64,000 nucleotides of DNA from Lacimicrobium sp. SS2-24 (GTDB lineage: Bacteria; Pseudomonadota; Gammaproteobacteria; Enterobacterales; Alteromonadaceae), in assembly GCF_002201535.1 (NCBI RefSeq), contig NZ_NIWW01000012.1, positions 25,302 to 89,301 on the forward strand, read 5' to 3'. The notes under the pieces were generated by a model. It was not told where the DNA came from, ran no database searches, and saw only the letters and a list, made by a program, of their open reading frames with translations. Below, piece by piece: positions 45,165 through 53,703 of the stretch (position 1 is the first letter of the stretch; each line of letters starts with the position of its first letter). Both the position numbers and the translations under genes were made by a program.

Positions 45165-45374
45165 ATGAAAAAGTGGATGATGTTAATCGCAGCCGTAACC
45201 AGCTTTGGTGCAATGGCCACTGAAACGCAAACGGAAAAGCAGCAGGAAACCAAACAGGCTGCACAGCAAAAAGCCGAAGAAGTGGCCAAAGCCTTACATG
45301 CTAAGAGAGCTGAAGAAGCAAAGTCTTCTGAAAAAACGGAAAAAGCTGAAGAAAAAGCAGCCGAGCAAAAGTAA
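45165..45374 (+). CDS. Small Lys/Glu/Ala-rich exported protein, unknown function
   Basis: A 69-residue protein. MKKWMMLIAAVTSFGAMA is a signal peptide with an AMA-type cleavage site; the mature ~50 residues are almost only E, K, A and Q (TEKQQETKQAAQQKAEEVAKALHAKRAEEAKS...) and would form a charged amphipathic helix. GAAGGAAAAG lies before the ATG. A leader of about 90 bases includes a GCCGAT/ATCGGC stem. Not recognised. The sigma-54/GlrR signals upstream make it a candidate envelope-stress small protein; it could also mark the site of an sRNA. Confidence 0.75.
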   Translation: MKKWMMLIAAVTSFGAMATETQTEKQQETKQAAQQKAEEVAKALHAKRAEEAKSSEKTEKAEEKAAEQK

Positions 45375-45632
45375 CGGATACGGGGCAGTGAACCCCCGCA
45401 GTCGCGCGTGACTGAAATCATGATAAAACATTCCGCCAGGGGGCTTGCAGCAACACACCAGCCAGGTAGAATGATGGCGCGGAAAAGCGGCAGAGTCGCA
45501 GGGAATACACACCCTTACAGTAGGAAAACGCGATACTTACTGTTTCTATATGGGCGGGTATCAGGACATCCCCCTGCACTCTGTTATCCGCACAGGATAC
45601 TCGACACGTTCCCCCGGCCGGAGGCCGTTTCC

Positions 45633-45695
45633 CAACAAGTAAGTGTATTGCGGTTTCATTGAAGAAACCGGATCCTCTGTAGTTTACTTACGTTG
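45633..45695 (+). ncRNA. Candidate structured RNA element upstream of the 45760 gene
   Basis: An outer stem CAAC-(AA)-GTAAGT (45633-45644) pairs with ACTTAC-GTTG (45686-45695). Inside it a perfect seven-pair hairpin, CGGTTTC/GAAACCG (45651-45670) with loop ATTGAA, is nested. A further stem ACGGG/CCCGT (45721-45743) with an alternative GGGC/GCCC pairing follows just before the ribosome site GGGG at 45750-45753. There is no T-run after the main element. It could be a 5' leader or a processed sRNA. The remaining part of the 385-bp gap (45375-45632) holds no gene that I can support. Confidence 0.4.
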
Positions 45696-45759
45696 CGTCG
45701 ATATCTCTGAGTATTCGAATACGGGCAGCAGCCCTTCACCCGTACCTGTTGGGGAAAAG

Positions 45760-46101
45760 ATGAGCAAAACAACAAAGCGCTATATCAAAGTTGGTGACTG
45801 GATGTTCGAAGTCAAGATGGTGCGTGCCATTCGCGTTGAAGAGTTTGGGCAGCCTTATGATGCCATCGCACACATGACGTTTAATGGTAACGAAGTGTAT
45901 GTGGACAGTCAGCTAAGCAGTGCTGATGAAAATCTGGGGCGAAAGGATCTGGATGCATTTTTGAACTTTGCACAGATGATGGACGTAGAAAACTTTCGTT
46001 ACGACCGCTTCCAGAATGGCGAACGGCGCAGTCGGAACATAAAAATGGTAAAAAGTGTTGAAAACGCCGAGCCACAGCCCAATATCCGTCTGGTTAAGTG
46101 A
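45760..46101 (+). CDS. Conserved-looking cytosolic hypothetical protein
   Basis: A 113-residue soluble protein starting at an ATG with GGGGAAAAG upstream; the frame is open back to 45643 without a ribosome site. TKRYIKVGDWMFEVKMVRAIRVEEFGQPYDAIAHMTFNGNEVYVDSQLSSADE looks like a compact beta-rich fold followed by a helical segment. Not recognised. It lies between a structured leader and rpoH on the same strand. Confidence 0.7.
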   Translation: MSKTTKRYIKVGDWMFEVKMVRAIRVEEFGQPYDAIAHMTFNGNEVYVDSQLSSADENLGRKDLDAFLNFAQMMDVENFRYDRFQNGERRSRNIKMVKSVENAEPQPNIRLVK

Positions 46102-46219
46102 TAAAACGCAGGAACTTTTACCTGATTTCAGTGTCTTAGCGAGCGGGTAAGAAAGGGATCTGGTGATCCGCTCAGGCCAGTGATACACTGGGCTGTACTA
46201 AATTTGAAAGAGGTCAGAT

Positions 46220-47071
46220 ATGAGCACAAACATGCATGCAATGGCGTTGAGCGTTCCTCAGTCAGGCAGTCTGGATACCTATATGCAGGCCGTCACCAGC
46301 ATCAATATGCTGAGTGCAGAAGAAGAACGTCAACTTGCTGAAAAATTGCATCACGAAGGGGATCTTGAGGCAGCGCGTAAGCTGATCATGTCGCACCTGC
46401 GGTTTGTGGTACATATTGCCAAGTCTTATTCTGGTTATGGTTTACCTCAGGCTGACCTGATTCAGGAAGGTAATATCGGCCTGATGAAAGCCGTCAAACG
46501 CTTTGACCCCACCGTGGGCGTGCGCCTGGTTTCTTTTGCGGTGCATTGGATTAAAGCCGAAATTCACGAATTCGTGCTGAAAAACTGGCGTATCGTTAAA
46601 GTTGCGACCACCAAGGCGCAACGCAAGCTGTTCTTCAACCTGCGCAAAGCGAAAAAGCGTCTGGGTTGGTTTACCCACGAAGAAGTGCAGAAAGTGGCCG
46701 ATGACCTGGGTGTCAGCACCAAAGAAGTGCTGCAGATGGAAGCCCGCATGAGCAGCCAGGATCAGACCTTTGATTTGTCTGCTGATGACGATGAAACCGG
46801 CAACTTTGCCCCGGTTCAGTATCTGGAAGACAAAAGCGCTGACGTGGAGTCAGAAGTCATGAACGCCGATTGGGACGACAGTGCCAGCCAGCGTCTGCAT
46901 TCTGCCATTAAAACCCTGGACGAGCGCAGCCAGCACATTATTCAGTGCCGCTGGTTATCTGATGACAAAACCACGTTGCAGGACCTGGCAGACAAATATG
47001 AAGTCTCTGCCGAGCGTGTGCGTCAGATTGAAAAGAACGCCATCAAAAAGCTCCAATCTGCAATGGTGTAA
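46220..47071 (+). CDS. rpoH: RNA polymerase heat-shock sigma factor RpoH (sigma-32)
   Basis: A 283-residue sigma-70 family factor. Region 2 is [39 protein letters not shown], the RpoH box is [14 protein letters not shown], and region 4.2 is [27 protein letters not shown]. Length equals E. coli sigma-32. GAGGT lies eight bases before the ATG. It ends in a strong terminator. It directs transcription of chaperone and protease genes. Confidence 0.96.
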   Translation: MSTNMHAMALSVPQSGSLDTYMQAVTSINMLSAEEERQLAEKLHHEGDLEAARKLIMSHLRFVVHIAKSYSGYGLPQADLIQEGNIGLMKAVKRFDPTVGVRLVSFAVHWIKAEIHEFVLKNWRIVKVATTKAQRKLFFNLRKAKKRLGWFTHEEVQKVADDLGVSTKEVLQMEARMSSQDQTFDLSADDDETGNFAPVQYLEDKSADVESEVMNADWDDSASQRLHSAIKTLDERSQHIIQCRWLSDDKTTLQDLADKYEVSAERVRQIEKNAIKKLQSAMV

Positions 47072-47110
47072 TGACCTCGCTCGCGCTTTAGCGAAATCGT
47101 AAAAAACAAA

Positions 47111-47131
47111 AAAGGAGCCTGAGGCTCCTTT
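47111..47131. terminator. Bidirectional intrinsic terminator after rpoH
   Basis: AAAGGAGCC-TGA-GGCTCCTTT is a nine-pair stem with three-base loop; a T-run follows on the plus strand and an A-run precedes it. It terminates rpoH and, on the minus strand, the convergent GNAT-thioesterase gene. Confidence 0.92.
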
Positions 47132-47154
47132 TTTTGTGTGTGACAGCCCAGCCC

Positions 47155-48084
47155 CTACTCTTTCGCCTCGGCGTCCTGGCCCGTCTCTGTCGGCGGCAGA
47201 ATCCAGTAAACCCCTTTAAACTCGGCTACCGGATTCTGACCATCATGAATATCCACCCGCAAAGTGAAAGGTTTCTTGCGCTGTTTTTCGATGGATTCAA
47301 ACTTACCGCTGACACTCTCAATATTGCACACGGCGCGGGGTTGGCTGGTAATAGGTTTGTGGTAATGGATATCCGCATCACCGAGTACAATCTCACCGCT
47401 GAGATTCTTCTCTTTAAGCATCAGAAATAACATTCCCCACCCGGTGAGGGTAGCCAGTGAAAAAATACTCCCGGCGAACATGGTGCCATGCAGATTGATG
47501 TTTTTGTTCAAAGAGGCGCGCACTTCGAGGGTACGCCCCGTGAAGCGATAAATTTTTATCCCCATTTGCTCACTGATAGGAATCGTCTCATACCAGGTTT
47601 GCTGCAGCTCTTTGCACCAGCGCGGATGCAGGAGTACGGTATTGAGCTCAGTGAGCTTCTTCACCATCTGTTCACGCTTGAGGTGACCTAGCTCGGTGGT
47701 CGCCTCACCCACCACTTCAAAACCGCAGCTCTTAAAGAAGGGCGTAGACAACTCACGACTGTTGGTCACAATACGCTCAATGCCTTCGGTACGGGCTACG
47801 CTTTCCAGCGCCGCGACAATCAATTTACCCAGGCCTTTGCCATGATGGTCAGGGTGCACCGCAATATGCCGTAACTGCGCTTCCTCAGGGGTATTAAAGT
47901 GCAGGCGGCCAATGGCAATCACCTCACCGTCGGCGTTGAGGATCATTCTGTGAATACCCACCTGCTCGTATTCGTCCTTTTCTGAACCCAGCGGATAATT
48001 CCATGGTTTTCGCAACATAAACCAGCGAAAAGCGAAATATTTTTCGAACTCTTCGTCACTCTGTGGTGTTTCGACTTTGTACAT
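47155..48084 (-). CDS. Bifunctional GNAT acetyltransferase / hotdog thioesterase (YiiD/FabY-like)
   Basis: About 309 residues. An N-terminal GNAT domain carries the acetyl-CoA loop RHIAVHPDHHGKGLGKLIV (residues about 70-95). A C-terminal thioesterase-type domain follows (NKNINLHGTMFAGSIFSLATLTGWGML...ADIHYHKPI). E. coli YiiD, named FabY for a role in fatty-acid initiation, has the same two domains and also neighbours dtd and yihY. The ATG at 48084 is preceded by AGGTGAGA. Confidence 0.85.
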   Translation of the reverse strand: MYKVETPQSDEEFEKYFAFRWFMLRKPWNYPLGSEKDEYEQVGIHRMILNADGEVIAIGRLHFNTPEEAQLRHIAVHPDHHGKGLGKLIVAALESVARTEGIERIVTNSRELSTPFFKSCGFEVVGEATTELGHLKREQMVKKLTELNTVLLHPRWCKELQQTWYETIPISEQMGIKIYRFTGRTLEVRASLNKNINLHGTMFAGSIFSLATLTGWGMLFLMLKEKNLSGEIVLGDADIHYHKPITSQPRAVCNIESVSGKFESIEKQRKKPFTLRVDIHDGQNPVAEFKGVYWILPPTETGQDAEAKE

Positions 48085-48230
48085 GACTCTCACCTGTTTA
48101 CCGCCCGGCCCTTTGCTTTTATATTGGATACCAATATTACCGGCTTAAAGGTCCGCCGCTGTTTAACCTGTCCCGTGAACTCACTCACCCGAAGCTCCTT
48201 TACTGGCATCAGCAACAGAAGCTGCGGGTC

Positions 48231-48896
48231 ATGCAAAACGCGCAATATCGTTGGCTATGTCTGGGCGACACCGTGCAATCCGTATTGGACCTGGCAAGGC
48301 CACAGCGCCTGGTATTACCCCATTTGCATGGTCTGGCGCTGTCGTTGTATCTGCGCCCAAACCCTCAATACATTACCGAAATGGGCCTGGGTGGGGGTGC
48401 CTTTCAGCGTTTCTTGCAACAATACACCCCTTCGGCCACGACACTCAGCGTTGAGTTCAGCTCGCCCATCATTCACTGCTTTGACACGTTTTTCAATCCA
48501 TCTGACTGTCAGCCCATTATCCGGCAGGCCGACGCCAGCGAAGCCATACACCATATCAGCAATCAGGATCTGCTGATACTGGATTTGTTTGGTGAGCAGG
48601 ACCATCCTGGCTTTCTCAGACAGGCTGATTTTTACCAACATTGTCTGCGGGCGCTATCCGCCTCGGGACTCTTGGTGCTCAATATGCTCCCGTCTCTGCA
48701 TGGGCAACTGGACTGGCTGGCGGATGTGCTGCGCGAGCTAACGGGCCAGACCTGCACCATTGTCGGTATTCCCGGCTATCAGAATAAAGTGGTGTTTGCC
48801 GCATACTGGACGCTGCCGGATTTGCATGAGTTTGCGCCGCTGTCTGAGTTCGCATCGGCCCATCACATCGACCTGAACCAACTGATTCTGCTGTAG
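48231..48896 (+). CDS. Spermidine-synthase-like (SAM-dependent fold) protein
   Basis: A 221-residue protein with the Rossmann core of spermidine synthases: YITEMGLGGGAFQRFLQQYTP (nucleotide loop), LSVEFSSPIIHCFDTFF (acidic residue after strand 2), RQADASEAIHHI and LLILDLFGEQDHPG. No upstream aminopropyl gatekeeper domain is present. The ATG at 48231 has no clear ribosome site. The frame is open back to about 48100 and encodes a plausible segment (YRLKGPPLFNLSREL), but it has no ATG, GTG or TTG, so the true start is uncertain. Substrate unknown. Confidence 0.7.
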   Translation: MQNAQYRWLCLGDTVQSVLDLARPQRLVLPHLHGLALSLYLRPNPQYITEMGLGGGAFQRFLQQYTPSATTLSVEFSSPIIHCFDTFFNPSDCQPIIRQADASEAIHHISNQDLLILDLFGEQDHPGFLRQADFYQHCLRALSASGLLVLNMLPSLHGQLDWLADVLRELTGQTCTIVGIPGYQNKVVFAAYWTLPDLHEFAPLSEFASAHHIDLNQLILL

Positions 48897-48899
48897 AGG

Positions 48900-49337
48900 C
48901 TAAATACTTAACTGAAAAGTCACGGGCCCATCGTTAACCAGACTCACCTGCATATCCGCGCCAAATCGGCCTGACTGACAGCTGACACCTGCATGGCGGG
49001 CACAGGCAATGAAATGTTCGTACAAGGCCTTGCTCATCTGTGGATCGCCCCCTCGAGAGAAGCCGGGCCGGTTTCCTTTTTGCGTATCGGCTACCAGGGT
49101 AAACTGCGACACCACCAGTAATTCTCCCTCAACCTGACGTAAATTGAGGTTCATCTTGCCATCTCCATCATTGAACATGCGATAATTCAGTACCCGCTCA
49201 CACAGCCGTGCGGCTTTTGCTTCATCGTCGCCTTTCTCCACCCCCAATAGCACCAGGGTGCCACGTGCTATCTTTCCGGTGACCTCTCCTGCAACACTGA
49301 CCTCTGCTTCACTGACCCGTTGTAATAGTGCAATCAT
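48900..49337 (-). CDS. dtd: D-aminoacyl-tRNA deacylase
   Basis: A 145-residue protein starting at the ATG at 49337 with GGGGAG upstream. [18 protein letters not shown] is the usual N-terminus. The two catalytic motifs are [18 protein letters not shown] (SQFTL) and the C-terminal NDGPVTFQL (NxGP-like, here NDGPVT). It hydrolyses D-aminoacyl-tRNA in the cytosol. Together with yihY and the YiiD-like gene it keeps the enterobacterial neighbourhood, with two extra genes inserted between dtd and yihY. Confidence 0.95.
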   Translation of the reverse strand: MIALLQRVSEAEVSVAGEVTGKIARGTLVLLGVEKGDDEAKAARLCERVLNYRMFNDGDGKMNLNLRQVEGELLVVSQFTLVADTQKGNRPGFSRGGDPQMSKALYEHFIACARHAGVSCQSGRFGADMQVSLVNDGPVTFQLSI

Positions 49338-49454
49338 AGTCTCCCCACGACGTTGTAATCTGCTGTAACACTGACAAAAGCAGCAAATATTGTAACTGTT
49401 AAACAATTGGATTAAGTTATTCTTTGATAATGACAACCTAATGAAGGAAATATC

Positions 49455-49691
49455 ATGGCAGGACAAGGCTCTGGCGGAAACGTAATCGCCGCAATTTGTA
49501 ACATTTTCATTCCCGGTCTGGGACAACTGGTTCAGGGGCGCATTCTCGCCGCCTTGTTATTTTTTGTTTTTGTATCGGTGTGCTACGCCCTCTCTGCCAC
49601 CGTCATTCTGATCTTTATGTGGATCCCCGGGGCGTTACTGCACCTTTGGGCCATCATCGACGCTGCCAAGTTCAGGTCGCCGGGATTATGA
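49455..49691 (+). CDS. Small two-helix inner-membrane protein
   Basis: A 78-residue protein. [46 protein letters not shown] contains the PGLGQ-x(2,4)-GR turn of TM2-like small membrane proteins, and there is a further hydrophobic stretch near the C-terminus. GAAGGAAA precedes the ATG. Its stop overlaps the next start by four bases, linking it to the DUF2959 lipoprotein. Function unknown. Confidence 0.78.
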   Translation: MAGQGSGGNVIAAICNIFIPGLGQLVQGRILAALLFFVFVSVCYALSATVILIFMWIPGALLHLWAIIDAAKFRSPGL

Positions 49692-50338
49692 AACGCGCCC
49701 TGCTGATAATGGGGCTGGCATGTGGCCTGCCCCTGTTATCCGGTTGCCAGTCAGCCTACTACTCGGCCATGGAAAAGGTGGGTTTTGAGAAACGCGATAT
49801 TCTGGTGGATAGGGTCGAAGATACCCGCGATGCACAGGAAGAAGCGCAACAACAATTCAGTTCCGCACTGGAGCAGTTCAGTCAGCTCATCAATTTCGAT
49901 GGCGGCGAACTGCAGGATGTTTATGACAACCTCAAAGACCAGTACGAAGCCAGCGAAAGCTCCGCCCAGCGGCTCAGTGATCGCATCGACAAAGTCGAAT
50001 CGGTGGCCGAAGCGTTGTTTGAAGAGTGGCAGGACGAGCTGGAGCAATACTCTAACGAGTCATTGCGCCGTGACAGCAGTCGCAAACTCAAAGACACTCA
50101 GCGTCGTTATGACACACTGGTAAGCTCAATGCGACGGGCCGAGAGTAAGATGGCACCGGTACTGGCGGCCTTGCAGGATAATGTGCTGTACCTTAAGCAC
50201 AACCTCAATGCCAATGCTATTGGTGCGCTGCAGGGCGAATACGGCAATATCAAACGTGAAATTGATCAACTGATCAAAGAAATGAACAGCGCCATCGCCC
50301 AGTCCAACGACTTTATCGCCAGTATCAAACAGGGTTAG
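49688..50338 (+). CDS. DUF2959 family lipoprotein
   Basis: A 216-residue lipoprotein: signal peptide with lipobox LPLLSGC near residue 18, then MEKVGFEKRDILVDRVEDTRDAQEEAQQQFSSALEQFSQL, the family signature, and a long alpha-helical coiled-coil. Structure suggests an envelope-anchored rod; no enzymatic motifs. It is convergent with yihY, overlapping by four bases at the stops. Function unknown. Confidence 0.85.
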   Translation: MKRALLIMGLACGLPLLSGCQSAYYSAMEKVGFEKRDILVDRVEDTRDAQEEAQQQFSSALEQFSQLINFDGGELQDVYDNLKDQYEASESSAQRLSDRIDKVESVAEALFEEWQDELEQYSNESLRRDSSRKLKDTQRRYDTLVSSMRRAESKMAPVLAALQDNVLYLKHNLNANAIGALQGEYGNIKREIDQLIKEMNSAIAQSNDFIASIKQG

Positions 50339-51237
50339 ACGGACGTCTGATTCTGATCATCTTCTTTTTCGGCAGTGTCAGCTTCGGACTTTTTCTGCGC
50401 TGCCGAATCTTCTACCTGCACCGTAAACTCAGCGCCCAGCAACACCACAATCCAGGACAAATACACCCACACAAACAATAGCGGAATGGTGGCCATGGCC
50501 CCGTAAATGATCTGATAAGAGGGGAAACTGCTGACATACAGGGCAAACCCCTTTTTCGACAACTCGAACAGGCAGGTGGCGAGAAAGGCCCCGGCCAGTG
50601 CATGACGAGCGCGAACCGCTTTGTTCGGTACCACCATGTAGAGAATGAAAAAGGCACCTATGGAGGTGACAAACGGCAATAACTTGAGCAAGGCGGTCGT
50701 GAGCCCCGGCGTATACTCTTCCGCAAAAGCGGCCAGTCCGGTCAGGTAGGAACTGATGGCTAGCCCTGAACCGATCAGCAGGGGCCCCAAGGTCAATACC
50801 ATCCAGTAAATAGCGAAAGTGACAATGGGTCGCCTGCCACTGGGGGTGCCAAAAATGTTGTTGAGGGTTTTATCGACATTGGAAATCAGTAACAGCGCCA
50901 CCACCACCAGAAACAGGATACTCACCGCCCCCATCTGGGAGGCATTACCGACAAATTCCGCTACGTATTTCTGGACGACGCCGCCAGCGTGGGGCACAAA
51001 GTTGCTGAAGATAATGGACTCCAGCTCGCCACGAAACGAGGCAAACGCCGGAAAGGCCGACAATATGGTGAAAAACACCATAATAAAGGGCACCAGAGAA
51101 AGCAGCGACACGTAGGTCAGGTGACCCGCTGTCACCGAAATACGGTCGTCCTTACAGCGACTGACCATAGCCAGAAAAAAATCTTTCACCTCATGGGCAA
51201 CACTGACTACCTTCTCTTTGCGGGACGACTCTGACAT
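50335..51237 (-). CDS. yihY: YihY family inner-membrane protein
   Basis: A 300-residue protein with six transmembrane segments. ITAGHLTYVSLLSLVPFIMVFFTILSAFPAF and YGAMATIPLLFVWVYLSWIVVLLGAEFTVQVED are the hallmark ends of the YihY/BrkB family. The hydrophilic C-terminus is acidic and lysine-rich. The family was once mistaken for RNase BN, but no nuclease motif is present. Its position near dtd is conserved. Confidence 0.92.
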   Translation of the reverse strand: MSESSRKEKVVSVAHEVKDFFLAMVSRCKDDRISVTAGHLTYVSLLSLVPFIMVFFTILSAFPAFASFRGELESIIFSNFVPHAGGVVQKYVAEFVGNASQMGAVSILFLVVVALLLISNVDKTLNNIFGTPSGRRPIVTFAIYWMVLTLGPLLIGSGLAISSYLTGLAAFAEEYTPGLTTALLKLLPFVTSIGAFFILYMVVPNKAVRARHALAGAFLATCLFELSKKGFALYVSSFPSYQIIYGAMATIPLLFVWVYLSWIVVLLGAEFTVQVEDSAAQKKSEADTAEKEDDQNQTSV

Positions 51238-51274
51238 ACAAGATTCCGACGGATTGTATTAACTGAGGATCAGT

Positions 51275-52183
<909 letters not shown>

Positions 52184-52203
52184 TTAGGATGATTAAATTA
52201 TTT

Positions 52204-52264
52204 AGCCGTTTAGATGGCTAAATCTACTTGTATTTCATTCAGACATCAAGATGTTTGGATATCC
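52204..52264. promoter_or_regulatory. Two Met-box (MetJ operator) arrays between metF and metJ
   Basis: Tandem 8-mers resembling AGACGTCT. Array one: AGCCGTTT-AGATGGCT-AAATCTAC (52204-52227). Array two: AGACATCA-AGATGTTT-GGATATCC (52241-52264). MetJ dimers with S-adenosylmethionine bind adjacent Met boxes cooperatively (established). The arrays sit 39 bases from metF and 56 from metJ and would control both. Confidence 0.8.
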
Positions 52265-52319
52265 ATTTCCACACGGGTTAGAATTTTAACCTCTAATTTA
52301 AAATAAAAAGGCTAAAAGC

Positions 52320-52667
52320 ATGGCTAAATGGAATGGTGAGTATATTGACCCTTATGCGGAACATGGCAAAAAGAGCCAGCTAGTAAAGAAAATTACCGTT
52401 TCCATTCCTACCCGGGTGCTCAAAGTGCTGACCGATGAGCGCACCCGCCGGCAGATCAATAACCTGCGTCACGCCACCAACTCAGAATTACTCTGTGAGG
52501 CCTTTGTCCATGCGTTTACCGGCCAACCCCTGCCGAATGACGATGACTTGCGCAAAGACAACCCCAATAAGATCCCCGCTGAAGCCCGCAAGATGATGGC
52601 TGAGATGGGCATTGACGTGGATGCAGCAGAAGCCCAGGAGCAGGAAGCCCAGGAGAAGGACGAGTAG
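52320..52667 (+). CDS. metJ: Methionine repressor MetJ
   Basis: A 115-residue ribbon-helix-helix repressor. [56 protein letters not shown] carries the DNA-binding beta-ribbon (KKITVSIP) and the corepressor site. The first ~90 residues match E. coli MetJ closely. The C-terminus is about ten residues longer and ends in an acidic, Glu/Gln/Ala-rich tail ([13 protein letters not shown]). It is divergent from metF. Confidence 0.96.
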   Translation: MAKWNGEYIDPYAEHGKKSQLVKKITVSIPTRVLKVLTDERTRRQINNLRHATNSELLCEAFVHAFTGQPLPNDDDLRKDNPNKIPAEARKMMAEMGIDVDAAEAQEQEAQEKDE

Positions 52668-52750
52668 CCCTCACCTTCACGCCCTTTTTGTCATGCGCGG
52701 ACGCCTTTTGGGTCATTACCGCGTTCCTCTGCCATTCCCGCTCTCGCCCT

Positions 52751-53193
52751 GTCATTCCCGCGAAGGCGGGAATCCAGCGCCCTTAAAACAAAGAGCACAA
52801 AGACACTGGATGCCCGATAACAACACTCGGGCATGACGGAAGGTGCTGTCATTCCCACGCTGCACTCTGTCATTCCCGCGAAGGCGGGAATCCAGCGCCC
52901 TTAAAACAAAGAGTACAAAGTCACTGGATGCCCGATAACAACATTCGGGCATGACGAACGATGCTGCCATTCCCGCTCTCTCCCTGTCATTCCCGCGAAG
53001 GCGGGAATCCAGCGCCCTTAAACCGAAGAGCACAAAAGACACTGGATGCCCGATAACAACACTCGGGCATGACAGCCATAGTGCTGTCATTCGCCCTCTC
53101 GCCCTGTCATTCCCGCGAAGGCGGGAATCCAGCGCCCTTAAAACGAAGAGCACAAAAGTCACTGGATGCCTTATAACAACATTCGGGCATGAC
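52751..53193. repeat. Cluster A: four full copies of an ~87-bp terminal-inverted-repeat element
   Basis: Copies at 52751-52837, 52869-52955, 52986-53073 and 53106-53193, all in the same orientation. Each begins GTCATTCCCG and ends CGGGCATGAC, near-perfect inverted ends. Each contains two hairpins, TTCCCGCGAAGGCGGGAA at the left and GCCCGATAACAACATTCGGGC at the right, joined by a conserved A/G-rich linker. Between the units are shorter GTCATTCCC-type fragments. The 571-bp gap between metJ and the nfeD-like gene (52668-53238) has no gene; frames that read across the repeats are spurious. Confidence 0.92.
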
Positions 53194-53238
53194 GGAAGGT
53201 GCTGTCATTCCCGGGCATAATGCAAAAAGGCAGGCTTC

Positions 53239-53703
53239 TTATTCGCCGATAGCGGCCCTGACTTCAAGCTCCCCGACACTGACCTTGGTCACTTCCACTT
53301 CCTGTTTCGCCATCAGCGGCTCACGGGTGCGCACCGTCCAGTTTACCCCGGAATAGCGATAGGTCAGGCTGTCACCCGGGTTCAGCGCCTGGGGCAGATA
53401 AAAGCGATAACCAATTAAATCGCTGGTCACCTCTTTGGGTTCGGTTTTGGCCTGAATTTTTTTCATGGGCCGCCATAACACAGCGGCCAGCATGGCGGTA
53501 AGCACCGCAAGGCTGCCGATAGCACCAAACAGCGTCGCCGGTACCAAAGAGATATACATCAGGCCGCCGGTGATCAGCGCCGCCAGTCCCACAAAAAACA
53601 GCACGAAGGTGGAAAAGCCCAGCACTAATATCTCCACCGCCAACAGGATCAGGCCAATCACAATCAGGGTTTCGGCCAGGTGATCGGTAAATAACGTCAT
53701 CAC
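53239..53703 (-). CDS. NfeD family membrane protein
   Basis: A 154-residue protein with three or four transmembrane helices (LIVIGLILLAVEILVLGFSTFVLFFVGLAALITGGLMYI...) and a C-terminal OB-like domain (LIGYRFYLPQALNPGDSLTYRYSGVNWTVRTREPL). NfeD proteins are partners of SPFH/stomatin proteins; the stomatin gene overlaps its start by four bases. E. coli YbbK/YbbL (QmcA pair) is similar. Likely role in membrane microdomain or protein quality control. Confidence 0.88.
   Translation of the reverse strand: MMTLFTDHLAETLIVIGLILLAVEILVLGFSTFVLFFVGLAALITGGLMYISLVPATLFGAIGSLAVLTAMLAAVLWRPMKKIQAKTEPKEVTSDLIGYRFYLPQALNPGDSLTYRYSGVNWTVRTREPLMAKQEVEVTKVSVGELEVRAAIGE

Noticed and set aside
45113..45421. 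A 102-codon frame opposite the small exported protein
   Set aside because: It is the complement of a low-complexity Lys/Glu/Ala gene that has its own signal peptide, ribosome site and promoter.
48900..49526. Longer dtd start at 49526
   Set aside because: The extra 63 residues are not protein-like and overlap the start of the divergent small membrane protein; ATG 49337 has a good ribosome site and the family's N-terminus.
52752..53162. A 136-codon open frame on the minus strand across cluster A
   Set aside because: It is a translation of tandem copies of the inverted-repeat element (ALDSRLRGNDR repeated); no ribosome site and no protein character.
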